A stretch of DNA of 64,000 nt from the NCBI GenBank assembly GCA_015689685.1, contig WVSL01000001.1:359001-423000 (forward strand). Reading direction: 5' to 3'. Of the stretch, positions 52,752 through 60,712 are shown piece by piece (the stretch's first letter is position 1; each line of letters opens with the position of its first letter). This DNA is from Rhodobacterales bacterium HKCCE2091. Its GTDB lineage: Bacteria > Pseudomonadota > Alphaproteobacteria > Rhodobacterales > Rhodobacteraceae. Both the position numbers and the translations under genes were made by a program. The notes below the pieces were generated by a model, which saw only the letters and a list, made by a program, of their open reading frames with translations, was not told where the DNA came from and did no database searches.

Positions 52752-53779
52752 CATCCCTCAAGGCGGCATTGCGGGCCGAGGCGCTGGCGGCGGGGTTCGC
52801 CGCGATGGGCGTCTGCCGCCCCGACGCGATCCCCGACGCCGCCCCCCGCCTGCGCGCCTTCCTCGACGCGGGCCGGCACGGGCAGATGGGCTGGATGGCC
52901 GACCGCGCGGCCTGGCGCGGCAATCCCGCCGCACTCTGGCCCGAGGCGCGCTCCGTCATCATGCTGGCCGAGACCTACACGCCGGACGACGACCCGCTGG
53001 GGGCCGTGACGCGACGGGACCGCGCCACGATCAGCGTCTACGCGCGGGGCCGGGACTACCACGATCTCGTCAAGAAGCGGCTGAAGCGTGTCGGCCGCTG
53101 GCTCCTCGACCGGTGCGAGGGCGCCGAGATCAAGGTTTTCGTCGACACCGCCCCGGTGATGGAAAAGCCGCTCGGGCAGGCCGCCGGGATCGGCTGGCAG
53201 GGCAAGCACACGAACCTCCTGTCCCGCGACCTCGGCAACTGGTTCTTCCTCGGCGCGATCTTCACCACCGTCGATCTCGAACCCGACGCGGCGGAGGGGG
53301 AACACTGCGGCTCCTGCACCGCCTGTCTCGACATCTGCCCGACCGACGCCTTCCCCGCGCCGTTCCAGCTCGACGCGACGCGCTGCATTTCCTACCTGAC
53401 GATCGAACATCGCGGGCCGGTCGACCCGGCCCTTCGCAAGGGTCTCGGCAACCGTATCTACGGCTGCGACGACTGCCTCGCCGTCTGCCCTTGGAACAAG
53501 TTCGCCAAGGCCGCGACGGAAACCCGCTACGCCGCGCGCGACGGCCTCGTCTCGCCTCCGCTGGAAGACCTCGCGGGGCTGGACGACGCCGCCTTCCGCG
53601 ACAGGTTCTCCGGGTCTCCGATCAAGCGGATCGGCCGCGACCGCTTCGTGCGGAATGTCTGCTACGCGATCGGCAACAGCGGTGAAAAAAGGCTCGAAAC
53701 CGCGGTTTCGGGTCTTCTGACGGACCCGGACGCGGCCGTCGCGGACGCCGCCGCCTGGGCACTGGAGCAACTCGCATGA
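52748..53779 (+). CDS. queG: Epoxyqueuosine reductase
   Basis: 343 residues. Cobalamin- and Fe-S-dependent reduction of epoxyqueuosine to queuosine in tRNA. Two 4Fe-4S ferredoxin motifs: [12 protein letters not shown] and [16 protein letters not shown]-terminal reductase part includes [16 protein letters not shown]. Start is TTG at 52748, overlapping the previous stop; no better ATG with the right N-terminus exists. The weak start would depend on coupling with the GST gene. Confidence 0.95.
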   Translation: MTSLKAALRAEALAAGFAAMGVCRPDAIPDAAPRLRAFLDAGRHGQMGWMADRAAWRGNPAALWPEARSVIMLAETYTPDDDPLGAVTRRDRATISVYARGRDYHDLVKKRLKRVGRWLLDRCEGAEIKVFVDTAPVMEKPLGQAAGIGWQGKHTNLLSRDLGNWFFLGAIFTTVDLEPDAAEGEHCGSCTACLDICPTDAFPAPFQLDATRCISYLTIEHRGPVDPALRKGLGNRIYGCDDCLAVCPWNKFAKAATETRYAARDGLVSPPLEDLAGLDDAAFRDRFSGSPIKRIGRDRFVRNVCYAIGNSGEKRLETAVSGLLTDPDAAVADAAAWALEQLA

Positions 53780-54621
53780 AACTGCTGATCTTCGGCTACG
53801 GCTACACCTCCGCCGCGCTGGCCCGGGCGATCGAGGACACGGAGATCGTCGCCACCACCCGCAGCGCCGAGAAGGCGGAGGCGATGGCCCGGGAGGGTCT
53901 CACCCCGCGGCTCTTCCCCGGCGACGATCTCGGCGACGACATCGCGTCGGCCAGCCATATCCTCGTCAGCGCCGGTCCGGAGGACGGGCGCGACCCGGTC
54001 CTCGCCCGCCTGCGTCCGGCCTTCGAAACCGCGCGGCCGGAATGGGTCGGCTACCTTTCCACCACCGGTGTCTACGGCGACCACGGCGGCGACTGGGTGA
54101 CCGAGGAAACGCCGGTCGCCCCCGGCACCGAGCGGGGCCGCGCCCGCGCCACGGCGGAGGCGGAGTGGCTCGACCTACACCGACACCACGTCCTTCCCGT
54201 CCACGTCTTCCGCCTCGCCGGGATCTACGGCCCCGGCCGCGGCCCGTTCGAGAAGGTCCGCCGCGGCACCGCCCGAAGGATCGTGAAGCCGGGGCAGGTG
54301 TTCAGCCGCATCCATGTCGACGACATCGCGCAGGTGCTCCTGGCGTCGATGGCCCGGCCCGATCCCGGCGCGATCTACAATGTCTGCGACGACGATCCCG
54401 CCCCGCCCGAGGACGTGATCGCCCATGCCGCGGAACTGCTCGGCCTGCCGGTGCCACCCGCGATTCCCTTCGAGGAAGCAGACCTGAGCCCGATGGCCGC
54501 GTCGTTCTACGCCGAGTCGAAGCGGGTCGATAACACCCGCATGAAACACGACCTCGGCGTGACGCTCCGGTATCCCGACTACCGGACCGGACTCGCCGCG
54601 CTGCTGCGCGACGGCGAATAG
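53776..54621 (+). CDS. SDR-type NAD-dependent epimerase/dehydratase
   Basis: 281 residues. The N-terminus [19 protein letters not shown] has the altered glycine motif GYGYTS, as in the YeeZ group. Active-site region [20 protein letters not shown] shows ST plus Y in an atypical spacing, and [12 protein letters not shown] follows. Starts in the queG stop (ATGA). Substrate unknown. Confidence 0.9.
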   Translation: MKLLIFGYGYTSAALARAIEDTEIVATTRSAEKAEAMAREGLTPRLFPGDDLGDDIASASHILVSAGPEDGRDPVLARLRPAFETARPEWVGYLSTTGVYGDHGGDWVTEETPVAPGTERGRARATAEAEWLDLHRHHVLPVHVFRLAGIYGPGRGPFEKVRRGTARRIVKPGQVFSRIHVDDIAQVLLASMARPDPGAIYNVCDDDPAPPEDVIAHAAELLGLPVPPAIPFEEADLSPMAASFYAESKRVDNTRMKHDLGVTLRYPDYRTGLAALLRDGE

Positions 54622-54688
54622 CCATTTTCCGTTAACCCGTTTTGCGGTATCCCCGGTCCCAGGACCGAGCAGACCCGAGAGCAGCAGA

Positions 54689-55171
54689 ATGCGCCTCCTT
54701 ACCCTTGCCCTCCTCGTCGCCCTGGCCACGGCGGGGTGTTCCCGCTTCGCCAGCTACGACGGACCCGAGGTCACCCGCGTCGTCGTCATCAAGTCGAGCC
54801 GCCAGCTGTTGCTGATGCACGGCGAGACGGTTCTCGAGGCCTACGACTTCGAACTCGGCTTCGCGCCCGAGGGCCACAAGGAAATCGAGGGCGACGGCCG
54901 CACCCCGGAAGGCAGCTACGTCATCGACCGGCGCAATCCGAACTCGGAATACTACCTGTCGATCGGCATCAGCTATCCCAACGAGACCGACGTGGCCGCG
55001 GCGCGCGCGCTCGGCTTCTCCCCCGGCGGCGACATCTTCATCCACGGCACCCCGCGCGAATTCCGCGGGCGAGAGGACTGGACGGCGGGATGCATCGCCG
55101 TGTCGAACGGCGACATGCGGGAAATCTACGCGATGGTCCGGGACGGAACGGCGATCGACATCTTCCCCTGA
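54689..55171 (+). CDS. Lipoprotein L,D-transpeptidase (YkuD)
   Basis: 160 residues. Lipoprotein signal with lipobox ATAGC (LLTLALLVALATAGCSRFAS). The YkuD catalytic region is IHGTPREFRGREDWTAGCIA with His and Cys, ending in GCIAVSNGDMREIY. It makes 3-3 crosslinks or attaches proteins to peptidoglycan in the periplasm. Followed by two hairpins. Confidence 0.93.
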   Translation: MRLLTLALLVALATAGCSRFASYDGPEVTRVVVIKSSRQLLLMHGETVLEAYDFELGFAPEGHKEIEGDGRTPEGSYVIDRRNPNSEYYLSIGISYPNETDVAAARALGFSPGGDIFIHGTPREFRGREDWTAGCIAVSNGDMREIYAMVRDGTAIDIFP

Positions 55172-55183
55172 CCCCATCTTTGT

Positions 55184-55222
55184 CCCCGAAATATCTCGGG
55201 GGTCCGGGGGCAGCGCCCCCGG
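55184..55222. terminator. Two tandem hairpins after the L,D-transpeptidase gene
   Basis: CCCCGA (55184-55189)/TCGGGG (55196-55201) around AATATC, followed at once by CCGGGGGC (55204-55211)/GCCCCCGG (55215-55222) around AGC. The combination is seen repeatedly in Rhodobacterales genomes as an intergenic element. Here it starts 13 bases after the stop and probably ends the transcript. Confidence 0.55.
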
Positions 55223-55314
55223 TGGATCGACGCGCGCCAGCGCGGCGAAACAGCGCCATCGGGCCGGGTAAACTCCGGGTCACGGCCGTGTCTGATCGTC
55301 CGGGACGCGCCGTC

Positions 55315-55439
55315 GCCGGGGCTATACGCCCGTTCGACGCTGAAATTCGTCCACTGGACGAATTTCCGGGCGCGCCATTGCCGGGGCTACGCCCGTTCGA
55401 CGCTGAAATTCGTCCACTGGACGAATTTCCGGGCGCGCC
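55315..55439. repeat. Two tandem copies of a long palindromic element
   Basis: Two nearly identical copies, 55315-55376 and 55380-55439, differ by a TA deletion and a few bases. Each holds a perfect 25-base palindrome, GAAATTCGTCCA around one base then its complement (55342-55366 and 55405-55429; spacing 63). The AT-containing palindromes stand out from the GC-rich surroundings. They look like REP-type elements placed just beyond the 3' end of the CAP gene. Confidence 0.85.
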
Positions 55440-55985
55440 TCACCCCCTGGGGGCGTTCGCGGGGCCGGCGGATCCGCCGTCGCCTGTCAGCAGCGTCCAC
55501 CAGATCTTCCCGGTCGGTTCCTGGTACCAGGCGAAACCCAGGTCGCGCGCGGCGGGGTCGGTGATGACGTCGCGGGTGTCGGGCTGTTCCATCCAGGCCG
55601 TGAAGGTCTCGATCTCGGTCTCGTAGGTCTCCGAGATGTTCTCGCCCAGGACGGTGCCGGTGTAGCCCGCGCGGCGCGCCCGGTCGATCGGCGAGGATCC
55701 GTCGGATCCGAAGTGCCAGGGCCGGTTCTGCACCGCCATGTCGCGCGAATGGGTCGCGGCGGCGGCGTTCAGCTCGGCCGAGAACCGCAACGCCGGGGCG
55801 CCTGACGCACCGCGAACCGCGTTCGCGCTGTCGAGGATCCGGAACTGCACCGCGGCGGGATCGCCGATGTCGTAGACCGACGGCAGGGGCCGCCCGTCCG
55901 CGCCGAGCTGGCGCGGCGCGCGCATCGTCGAACAGGCGGACAGCGCCATCGCGCTCACGCCCAGAAGAAGGTGACGTCTGTTCAT
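55440..55985 (-). CDS. CAP/SCP-domain lipoprotein
   Basis: 181 residues from ATG 55985. Lipobox ALSACS at about residue 17 (RRHLLLGVSAMALSACS). The CAP domain includes LRFSAELNAAAATHSRDMAV, NRPWHFGSDGSS, GENISETYETEIETFTAWME and FAWYQEPTGKIWWTLLTG. Roles in the periplasm are uncertain; bacterial CAP proteins may bind metal or lipids. The 3' end abuts the palindromic repeats, whose copy B ends one base before. Confidence 0.9.
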   Translation of the reverse strand: MNRRHLLLGVSAMALSACSTMRAPRQLGADGRPLPSVYDIGDPAAVQFRILDSANAVRGASGAPALRFSAELNAAAATHSRDMAVQNRPWHFGSDGSSPIDRARRAGYTGTVLGENISETYETEIETFTAWMEQPDTRDVITDPAARDLGFAWYQEPTGKIWWTLLTGDGGSAGPANAPRG

Positions 55986-56159
55986 CGGTGTCGTCCTGGC
56001 TTGCCCGGCCTCGTTGGACCGTTCCCATACATCTCGCCGCGGGTCGGGGCAAACACGACCGGCATCTTTCCGCACGGCCCCGCGCGGGCGAAGATTGCAG
56101 AGACCCGCGGCGCGGCGTATTTTGCGCAAAGTTTATGCACCACCCGTTAACGAGAAGGG

Positions 56160-56768
56160 ATGCGACCCATGAGCAGGGGTAACAGGATCTCTCGCCGCGG
56201 TTTCCTTGGGACTGCGGCCGTCGCGATGGCCGCCCCGGCGATCGCCCGTGCGCAGGCCGCAATGGAAGGCTCGACCGAGATCGAGCGCGACATCACCCAG
56301 TCGAGCCGCCACAACATCTCCAGCTTCCGGACGCTGGACTGGCAGCCCTACTTCGAGAACACGCGAAACGGCGCCGTTCTCGTCGACATCACCAGCCGCG
56401 CCCTGCATTTCTGGAGCGAGGACCAGTCGATCTACCGGCTCTACCCGACCTCGGTGCCGCTGACCGAGGATCTGACGCGCCGCGGCCGGACCGAGGTCAC
56501 GCGACTCGTCGAGGGCCCGGACTGGCGACCGACGCCCGCGATGCAGGAACGCAACCCCGAATGGCCGGACTACGTGCCGCCGGGGCCGGACAACCCGCTC
56601 GGCACCCACGCGCTGTACCTGAGCTGGCAGTATTACCGCATCCACGGCACCCACGACACGCGCAAGATCGGGCGCCGGTCTTCCAATGGATGCATCGGGC
56701 TCTACAACGAGCATATCGCGGAATTGTACGGACTTACGCGGGTCGGAACGCAAGTGTTGCTAATTTGA
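56160..56768 (+). CDS. Tat-exported L,D-transpeptidase
   Basis: 202 residues. Twin-arginine signal SRRGFLGTAAVAMAAPAIARA. The YkuD domain spans about residues 65-202, with HGTHDTRKIGRRSSNGCIGL at the active site (His and Cys). It may crosslink peptidoglycan or anchor outer-membrane proteins after export in folded form. ATG 56160 follows GAGAAGGG; 56169 is an alternative. A second L,D-transpeptidase lies 1 kb upstream, with the CAP lipoprotein between them. Confidence 0.93.
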   Translation: MRPMSRGNRISRRGFLGTAAVAMAAPAIARAQAAMEGSTEIERDITQSSRHNISSFRTLDWQPYFENTRNGAVLVDITSRALHFWSEDQSIYRLYPTSVPLTEDLTRRGRTEVTRLVEGPDWRPTPAMQERNPEWPDYVPPGPDNPLGTHALYLSWQYYRIHGTHDTRKIGRRSSNGCIGLYNEHIAELYGLTRVGTQVLLI

Positions 56769-56812
56769 CGACACCGGCCTTTTCTCGTGCCGCGCCGCTT
56801 TTCGGGGTGATT

Positions 56813-56830
56813 GCAATGGCCTGCCATTGC
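56813..56830. promoter_or_regulatory. Perfect dyad before the small secreted peptide gene
   Basis: GCAATGGC and its complement GCCATTGC around CT (56813-56830), 45 bases after the transpeptidase stop and 85 bases before the peptide start. It could be an operator or a hairpin ending the transpeptidase transcript. Confidence 0.4.
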
Positions 56831-56914
56831 TGGTTAAACCGAGACACGAGGTACAGTCTTGGGTGCCCTTGACGGTGCAATAGTGCGCCGAAGGGGCGTA
56901 TCTTGGAGGATACT

Positions 56915-57097
56915 ATGAAGAAACTCGCACTCGCTGCCGCCCTTTCGGTCGCTGCCACTTCCGCCTTCGCAGGCGGCTATGCAGAGCCGATGGTGGAACC
57001 GGTTGTCATCGTTGAGGACACCTCGTCCTCGGCTGGCGGCATCCTGGTGCCGATCCTGGCCCTGATCCTGATCGCTGCCGCTGTGGCCGCCGACTGA
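56915..57097 (+). CDS. Small exported membrane peptide, Rhodobacterales type
   Basis: 60 residues. Signal peptide (KKLALAAALSVAATSAFA), an acidic stretch GGYAEPMVEPVVIVEDTSSS, then a C-terminal hydrophobic helix ILVPILALILIAAAVAA. It would sit in the inner membrane after processing. Strong ribosome site TTGGAGGA and a strong terminator show a single high-output gene. The lower GC usage in its first codons is usual for abundant peptides. I know similar short peptides in this order by pattern, but no function. Confidence 0.82.
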   Translation: MKKLALAAALSVAATSAFAGGYAEPMVEPVVIVEDTSSSAGGILVPILALILIAAAVAAD

Positions 57098-57119
57098 TCA
57101 GACCGGATACTCGGTTAGG

Positions 57120-57156
57120 AAAAGGTGGTCCCGCCTGGGGCCACCTTTTTCTTTTT
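57120..57156 (+). terminator. Rho-independent terminator
   Basis: AAAAGGTGGTCCC (57120-57132) pairs with GGGGCCACCTTTT (57137-57149) around GCCT, then TCTTTTT. Stem plus T tract gives a classical terminator for the small peptide gene, 23 bases after its stop. Confidence 0.9.
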
Positions 57157-57171
57157 CTGCACTGACGGACG

Positions 57172-57222
57172 GGCCGCCCCGGCGGCCGATGTCCCGGAAA
57201 CCCGGCGTTAGAGCCCGGTTTC
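57172..57222 (-). terminator. Hairpins at the 3' end of rlmN
   Basis: GGCCGCC (57172-57178)/GGCGGCC (57181-57187) and GAAACC (57197-57202)/GGTTTC (57217-57222) lie at the rlmN 3' end; the second includes the stop codon. Both could support termination from the minus strand. Neither is followed by a T run in that direction. Confidence 0.4.
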
Positions 57223-58398
57223 CGCCGCGATCTCCGCGCGCGACTTCCGCGCCCGTTCGGTCGCGGACTTCAACTGGCCACAGGCTGCCATGATGTCCTC
57301 ACCCCGCGGGGTCCGGATCGGGCTGGCGTAACCGGCCTTGTAGACGATGTCCGCGAAGCGTTCGATCCGCTCCCAGTCCGACCGCTCGTAGGGCGCGCCG
57401 GGCCATTCGTTGAAGGGAATCAGGTTGATCTTCGCCGGAATGCCCGCGATCAGCCGGACTAGGCGCCGCGCGTCGTCGTCGCTGTCGTTCACGCCCTTCA
57501 GCATCACGTATTCGAAGGTTATCCGCTCGGAATTCGACAGTTTCGGATAGGCCCTGAGCGATTCCAGCAGTTCCGCGATCGGCCAGCGCTTGTTGATCGG
57601 CACCAGCCGGTCGCGAATCTCGTCCGTGGTGGCGTGGAAGCTGACGGCGAGAAGGCAACCGATCTCTTCGGCGGTGCGTGCGATTTCCGGAACCACGCCC
57701 GATGTCGACAGGGTGATCCGGCGGCGAGACAGCGAGATCCCCTCGCCGTCCATCGCGATCCGCATCGCGTCGCGCACGTTCTCGAAGTTGTAGAGCGGCT
57801 CTCCCATGCCCATCAGCACGATGTTGGACAGAAGCCGCGGTCGCGCATCGCTTCCTTCGCCCGGTTCCGGCCATTCCCCGAGATCGTCGCGCGCGACCAT
57901 GATCTGGCCGACGATCTCGCCTGCAGTCAGGTTACGCACCAGCTTCTGCGTGCCGGTATGGCAGAACGAGCAGGTCAGCGTGCAACCGACCTGGCTGGAG
58001 ATGCACAGCGTCCCGCGATCTTCCTCGGGGATGTAGACGACCTCCACCTCGTGGCCACCGGCGATCCGCACGAGGTACTTCCGCGTCCCGTCAGCAGAGA
58101 CCTGGCGGCTCACCACCTCGGGCACGGAGATCACGAATTTTTCCGCCAGTTCAGCGCGGTAGGTCTTGGCGAGGTTCGTCATCGCGTCGAAATCGCGGAC
58201 GCCCTTCTGGTAGACCCATTGCCAGATCTGCCCCACCCGCATCTTCGCCTGCTTCTCCGGCGTGCCGGCGGCGATCAGCGCGTCGCGGAGCGCGTCGCGG
58301 GTCAGGCCGACGATATTCACCGGACCGCCCTCCGGCAACTTGCGGGGGACGGTCATCACATCCTGCGTGATCGGGGCTTTCGCCTCGGGGGTCGACAT
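57208..58398 (-). CDS. rlmN: 23S rRNA (adenine2503-C2)-methyltransferase
   Basis: 396 residues. Radical-SAM enzyme with [15 protein letters not shown] (CxxxCxxC cluster) and the second catalytic cysteine near the C-terminus in [10 protein letters not shown]. It methylates A2503 of 23S rRNA and A37 of some tRNAs. ATG 58398. Located downstream of the IalB pair with a 61-base gap. Confidence 0.97.
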   Translation of the reverse strand: MSTPEAKAPITQDVMTVPRKLPEGGPVNIVGLTRDALRDALIAAGTPEKQAKMRVGQIWQWVYQKGVRDFDAMTNLAKTYRAELAEKFVISVPEVVSRQVSADGTRKYLVRIAGGHEVEVVYIPEEDRGTLCISSQVGCTLTCSFCHTGTQKLVRNLTAGEIVGQIMVARDDLGEWPEPGEGSDARPRLLSNIVLMGMGEPLYNFENVRDAMRIAMDGEGISLSRRRITLSTSGVVPEIARTAEEIGCLLAVSFHATTDEIRDRLVPINKRWPIAELLESLRAYPKLSNSERITFEYVMLKGVNDSDDDARRLVRLIAGIPAKINLIPFNEWPGAPYERSDWERIERFADIVYKAGYASPIRTPRGEDIMAACGQLKSATERARKSRAEIAAETGL

Positions 58399-58459
58399 CG
58401 TGGCGCTCCTGGCGGGGACGCGCTTTCATATAGGCAGCGGGGCCTTGCTGCAAACCCCG

Positions 58460-59002
58460 TTATCCGCCGGATGCGCCGCAGCGGGCCTCCGCGTCGTCGA
58501 CGGCCGCGGCGAAACCTTGTAGCGAGAACGTGTCGGCGGTCTGCGTGCCGCGGGTCGAACGCGCGGTCAGCACCGCCTCGGACCCGCGCCGAAGCGCCGA
58601 GATGATCGCCTCGTCCTCCTCGGCCGAGTCGGACCAGGACATCTCGCCCTCGGTGAACAGGTCGAACGTCTCGCCGCCCACCTCGAGCGCGACGGTGGAG
58701 CCGGTTTCGAACGGGTAGCCGCCGGTGAAGCTGACTTCGCCGATCCGGTTCCGGTCGGGCCAGTAGCTCACGAAGAACAGGGTTTCGCCCCGGCTGACCT
58801 CGACCACCTCGCCGTTGCGGGTGTTGACCATCGACACGGGCGACGACACGACCCAGCACTGGGTCGGGTCGGACTGGACGTAGACGCTCCAGGCGGTGTC
58901 GGGTCCGGGGGCCGGGTCGGATTCGGGTTCGGCATCCTGCGCGGTCGCGGGCAGGACGGCGAGCATGGCGATGCAGGCCGCGAGGCCGGCGGCGCGCAGC
59001 AT
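58460..59002 (-). CDS. IalB-family exported protein, copy 2
   Basis: 180 residues from ATG 59002. Signal peptide LRAAGLAACIAMLAVLPATAQ, then the IalB pattern QCWVVSSP, GETLFFVSYWPDRNRIGEVS, FTGGYPFETGSTV and TRGTQTADTFSLQGFAAAVD, with a final Cys. The family was named from a Bartonella invasion protein, but here it is likely a general periplasmic protein. It follows copy 1 after two bases and is about two-thirds identical to it by eye. Confidence 0.9.
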   Translation of the reverse strand: MLRAAGLAACIAMLAVLPATAQDAEPESDPAPGPDTAWSVYVQSDPTQCWVVSSPVSMVNTRNGEVVEVSRGETLFFVSYWPDRNRIGEVSFTGGYPFETGSTVALEVGGETFDLFTEGEMSWSDSAEEDEAIISALRRGSEAVLTARSTRGTQTADTFSLQGFAAAVDDAEARCGASGG

Positions 59003-59004
59003 GG

Positions 59005-59541
59005 TCAACTCTCGCCGCAACGGGCCTCCGCATCCTCGACGGCGGCGGTGAAGCCGAGCAGCGAGAAGGTATCGACGGTCTCGGTGCCGCGGGACGAGCG
59101 CGCGGTCAGGACCGCCTCGGACCCGCGCTTCATCGCGGTGATGATCTGCTGGTCTTCCTGTTCGGACGCGGCCCAGGCCATTTCGCCCTCGGTGAAGAAC
59201 TCGAAGGTCGAATCGCCGATCTCGACGGTGACGGTGGACCCGTCCGCGAACGGGTAGCCGCCGGTGAACGAGACCTCTCCGCTGCGGTTCTGGTCCGGCC
59301 AGAAGCTGACGAACATCAGGATCGCGCCGCGGCGGACGGCGACGACGCGGCCATCGCGGGTGTTGACGGTTTCACGCGGGGTGGAAACGACCCAGCATTG
59401 CGTCGGGTCTTCCTCGACGAAGACGCTCCAGTCGGTTTCCTGCGCGACGCGGTTCTCGGAAACCTCGCCCTCGTCCTGCGCCATGACCGGGCCCGCCGCC
59501 AGGATTGCGCCGAATGCCACCCCTGCAATCGCGTATTTCAT
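59005..59541 (-). CDS. IalB-family exported protein, copy 1
   Basis: 178 residues from ATG 59541. Signal peptide KYAIAGVAFGAILAAGPVMAQ, then QCWVVSTP, FVSFWPDQNRSGEVSFTGGY and SSRGTETVDTFSLLGFTAAV. Two conserved cysteines, CWVV and the final ARCGES, could form a disulfide. Upstream in-frame residues are low-complexity and rejected. First gene of a tandem pair; divergent from asparaginase. Confidence 0.9.
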   Translation of the reverse strand: MKYAIAGVAFGAILAAGPVMAQDEGEVSENRVAQETDWSVFVEEDPTQCWVVSTPRETVNTRDGRVVAVRRGAILMFVSFWPDQNRSGEVSFTGGYPFADGSTVTVEIGDSTFEFFTEGEMAWAASEQEDQQIITAMKRGSEAVLTARSSRGTETVDTFSLLGFTAAVEDAEARCGES

Positions 59542-59707
59542 GTCCGTCGCTGCCTCCTGATGGGCTCTGCTTCCGGCCCGCCCTTTTCGTTCGCCGCGTT
59601 CTCGGCCACGCTGCCCCGACGCGGGCTTGGGCCGTGTTCTAACCCGATTTTCCCGCGCGCGAAAAGCCCTGCATGCGGAAAATCGCCGGGTCGTGAAGGG
59701 GGATCTG

Positions 59708-60709
59708 ATGGACGAGACGCTGGTGACGCTCACCCGGGGTGGCTTCGACGAAAGCGTGCATCGCGGGCACGCCGTCGTCTGGCGCGCGGGATCCGGGCCG
59801 GTCGCAGTCTGGGGCGATGCCGACGCGGTGATCCTGCCGCGCTCGTCCTGCAAGATGATGCAGGCCCTGCCGCTGGTCGAAAGCGGCGCCGCCGACCGGG
59901 CGGGCCTGACCACGCGGCACCTCGCGCTGGCCTGCGCATCGCATAACGGCGCGGCGATCCATACCGGGCTCGTGGACACCTGGCTCGCCGATCTCGGCCT
60001 GGCCGAAAGCGATCTGCGCTGCGGGCCGCAGTTTCCCGACGACCGCGAGGCGCGGAAGGACCTGACCTGTTCCGACCGCGCGGCCGATCAGCGGCACAAC
60101 AACTGTTCCGGCAAGCACACCGGGTTCCTGACGCTAACCAGGGATCTCGGCGGCGGGCCGGAATACGTCGATCCCGATCACCCGGTTCAGCGCGCTGTCC
60201 TGTCCGCGTTCGAAGAGGTGACCGAGCAATCATCGCCCGGCTACGGCATCGACGGCTGCTCCGCGCCGAACTTCGCAACCACCATGTCCGGCCTCGCCCG
60301 CGCGATGGCCAGCTACGCCGCGGCCGGGACCGGAGGATCGGCGAGGGAAGACGCGATGGTTCGCCTGCGCGAGGCGATGATGGCGCACCCGGACCTGGTT
60401 GCGGGCGAAGGCCGCGCCTGCACCCGCCTCATGCGCGCCGCGGGCGGTCGCGCGGCTGTCAAGACCGGGGCCGAGGGCGTGTTCATCGGCATCCTGCCAG
60501 ACCGGAAGCTGGGCATCGCGGTCAAGATATCCGACGGCGCGACGCGCGGGGCCGAGGCGGTGATCGCGTCGCTGCTGGTGGCGGCCGGCGTGGTCGACCC
60601 GGTCGATCCGGTGGCGGAGGAGTTGACCCGCGGCCCGATCCTCAGCCGCCGTGGCCTGCATGCCGGGACGATCCGCGTCGCTGAGCACCTGGCCGGCTGG
60701 CGGCCCTGA
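59708..60709 (+). CDS. L-asparaginase II family protein
   Basis: 333 residues from ATG 59708. The family pattern is clear: VILPRSSCKMMQALPLVESG, CASHNGAAIHTGLVDTWL, NNCSGKHTGFLTLTRDLGG and GIDGCSAPNFATTMSGLARA. This is the Rhizobium-type asparaginase II family, distinct from the E. coli enzymes. It releases ammonia from asparagine in the cytoplasm. Convergent with the hybrid kinase, three bases between stops. Confidence 0.93.
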   Translation: MDETLVTLTRGGFDESVHRGHAVVWRAGSGPVAVWGDADAVILPRSSCKMMQALPLVESGAADRAGLTTRHLALACASHNGAAIHTGLVDTWLADLGLAESDLRCGPQFPDDREARKDLTCSDRAADQRHNNCSGKHTGFLTLTRDLGGGPEYVDPDHPVQRAVLSAFEEVTEQSSPGYGIDGCSAPNFATTMSGLARAMASYAAAGTGGSAREDAMVRLREAMMAHPDLVAGEGRACTRLMRAAGGRAAVKTGAEGVFIGILPDRKLGIAVKISDGATRGAEAVIASLLVAAGVVDPVDPVAEELTRGPILSRRGLHAGTIRVAEHLAGWRP

Positions 60710-60712
60710 CCC

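Noticed and set aside
55315-55439. CRISPR array
   Set aside because: Only two copies, with spacing far too short for regular spacers and a palindrome-dominated unit; no cas genes in the window.
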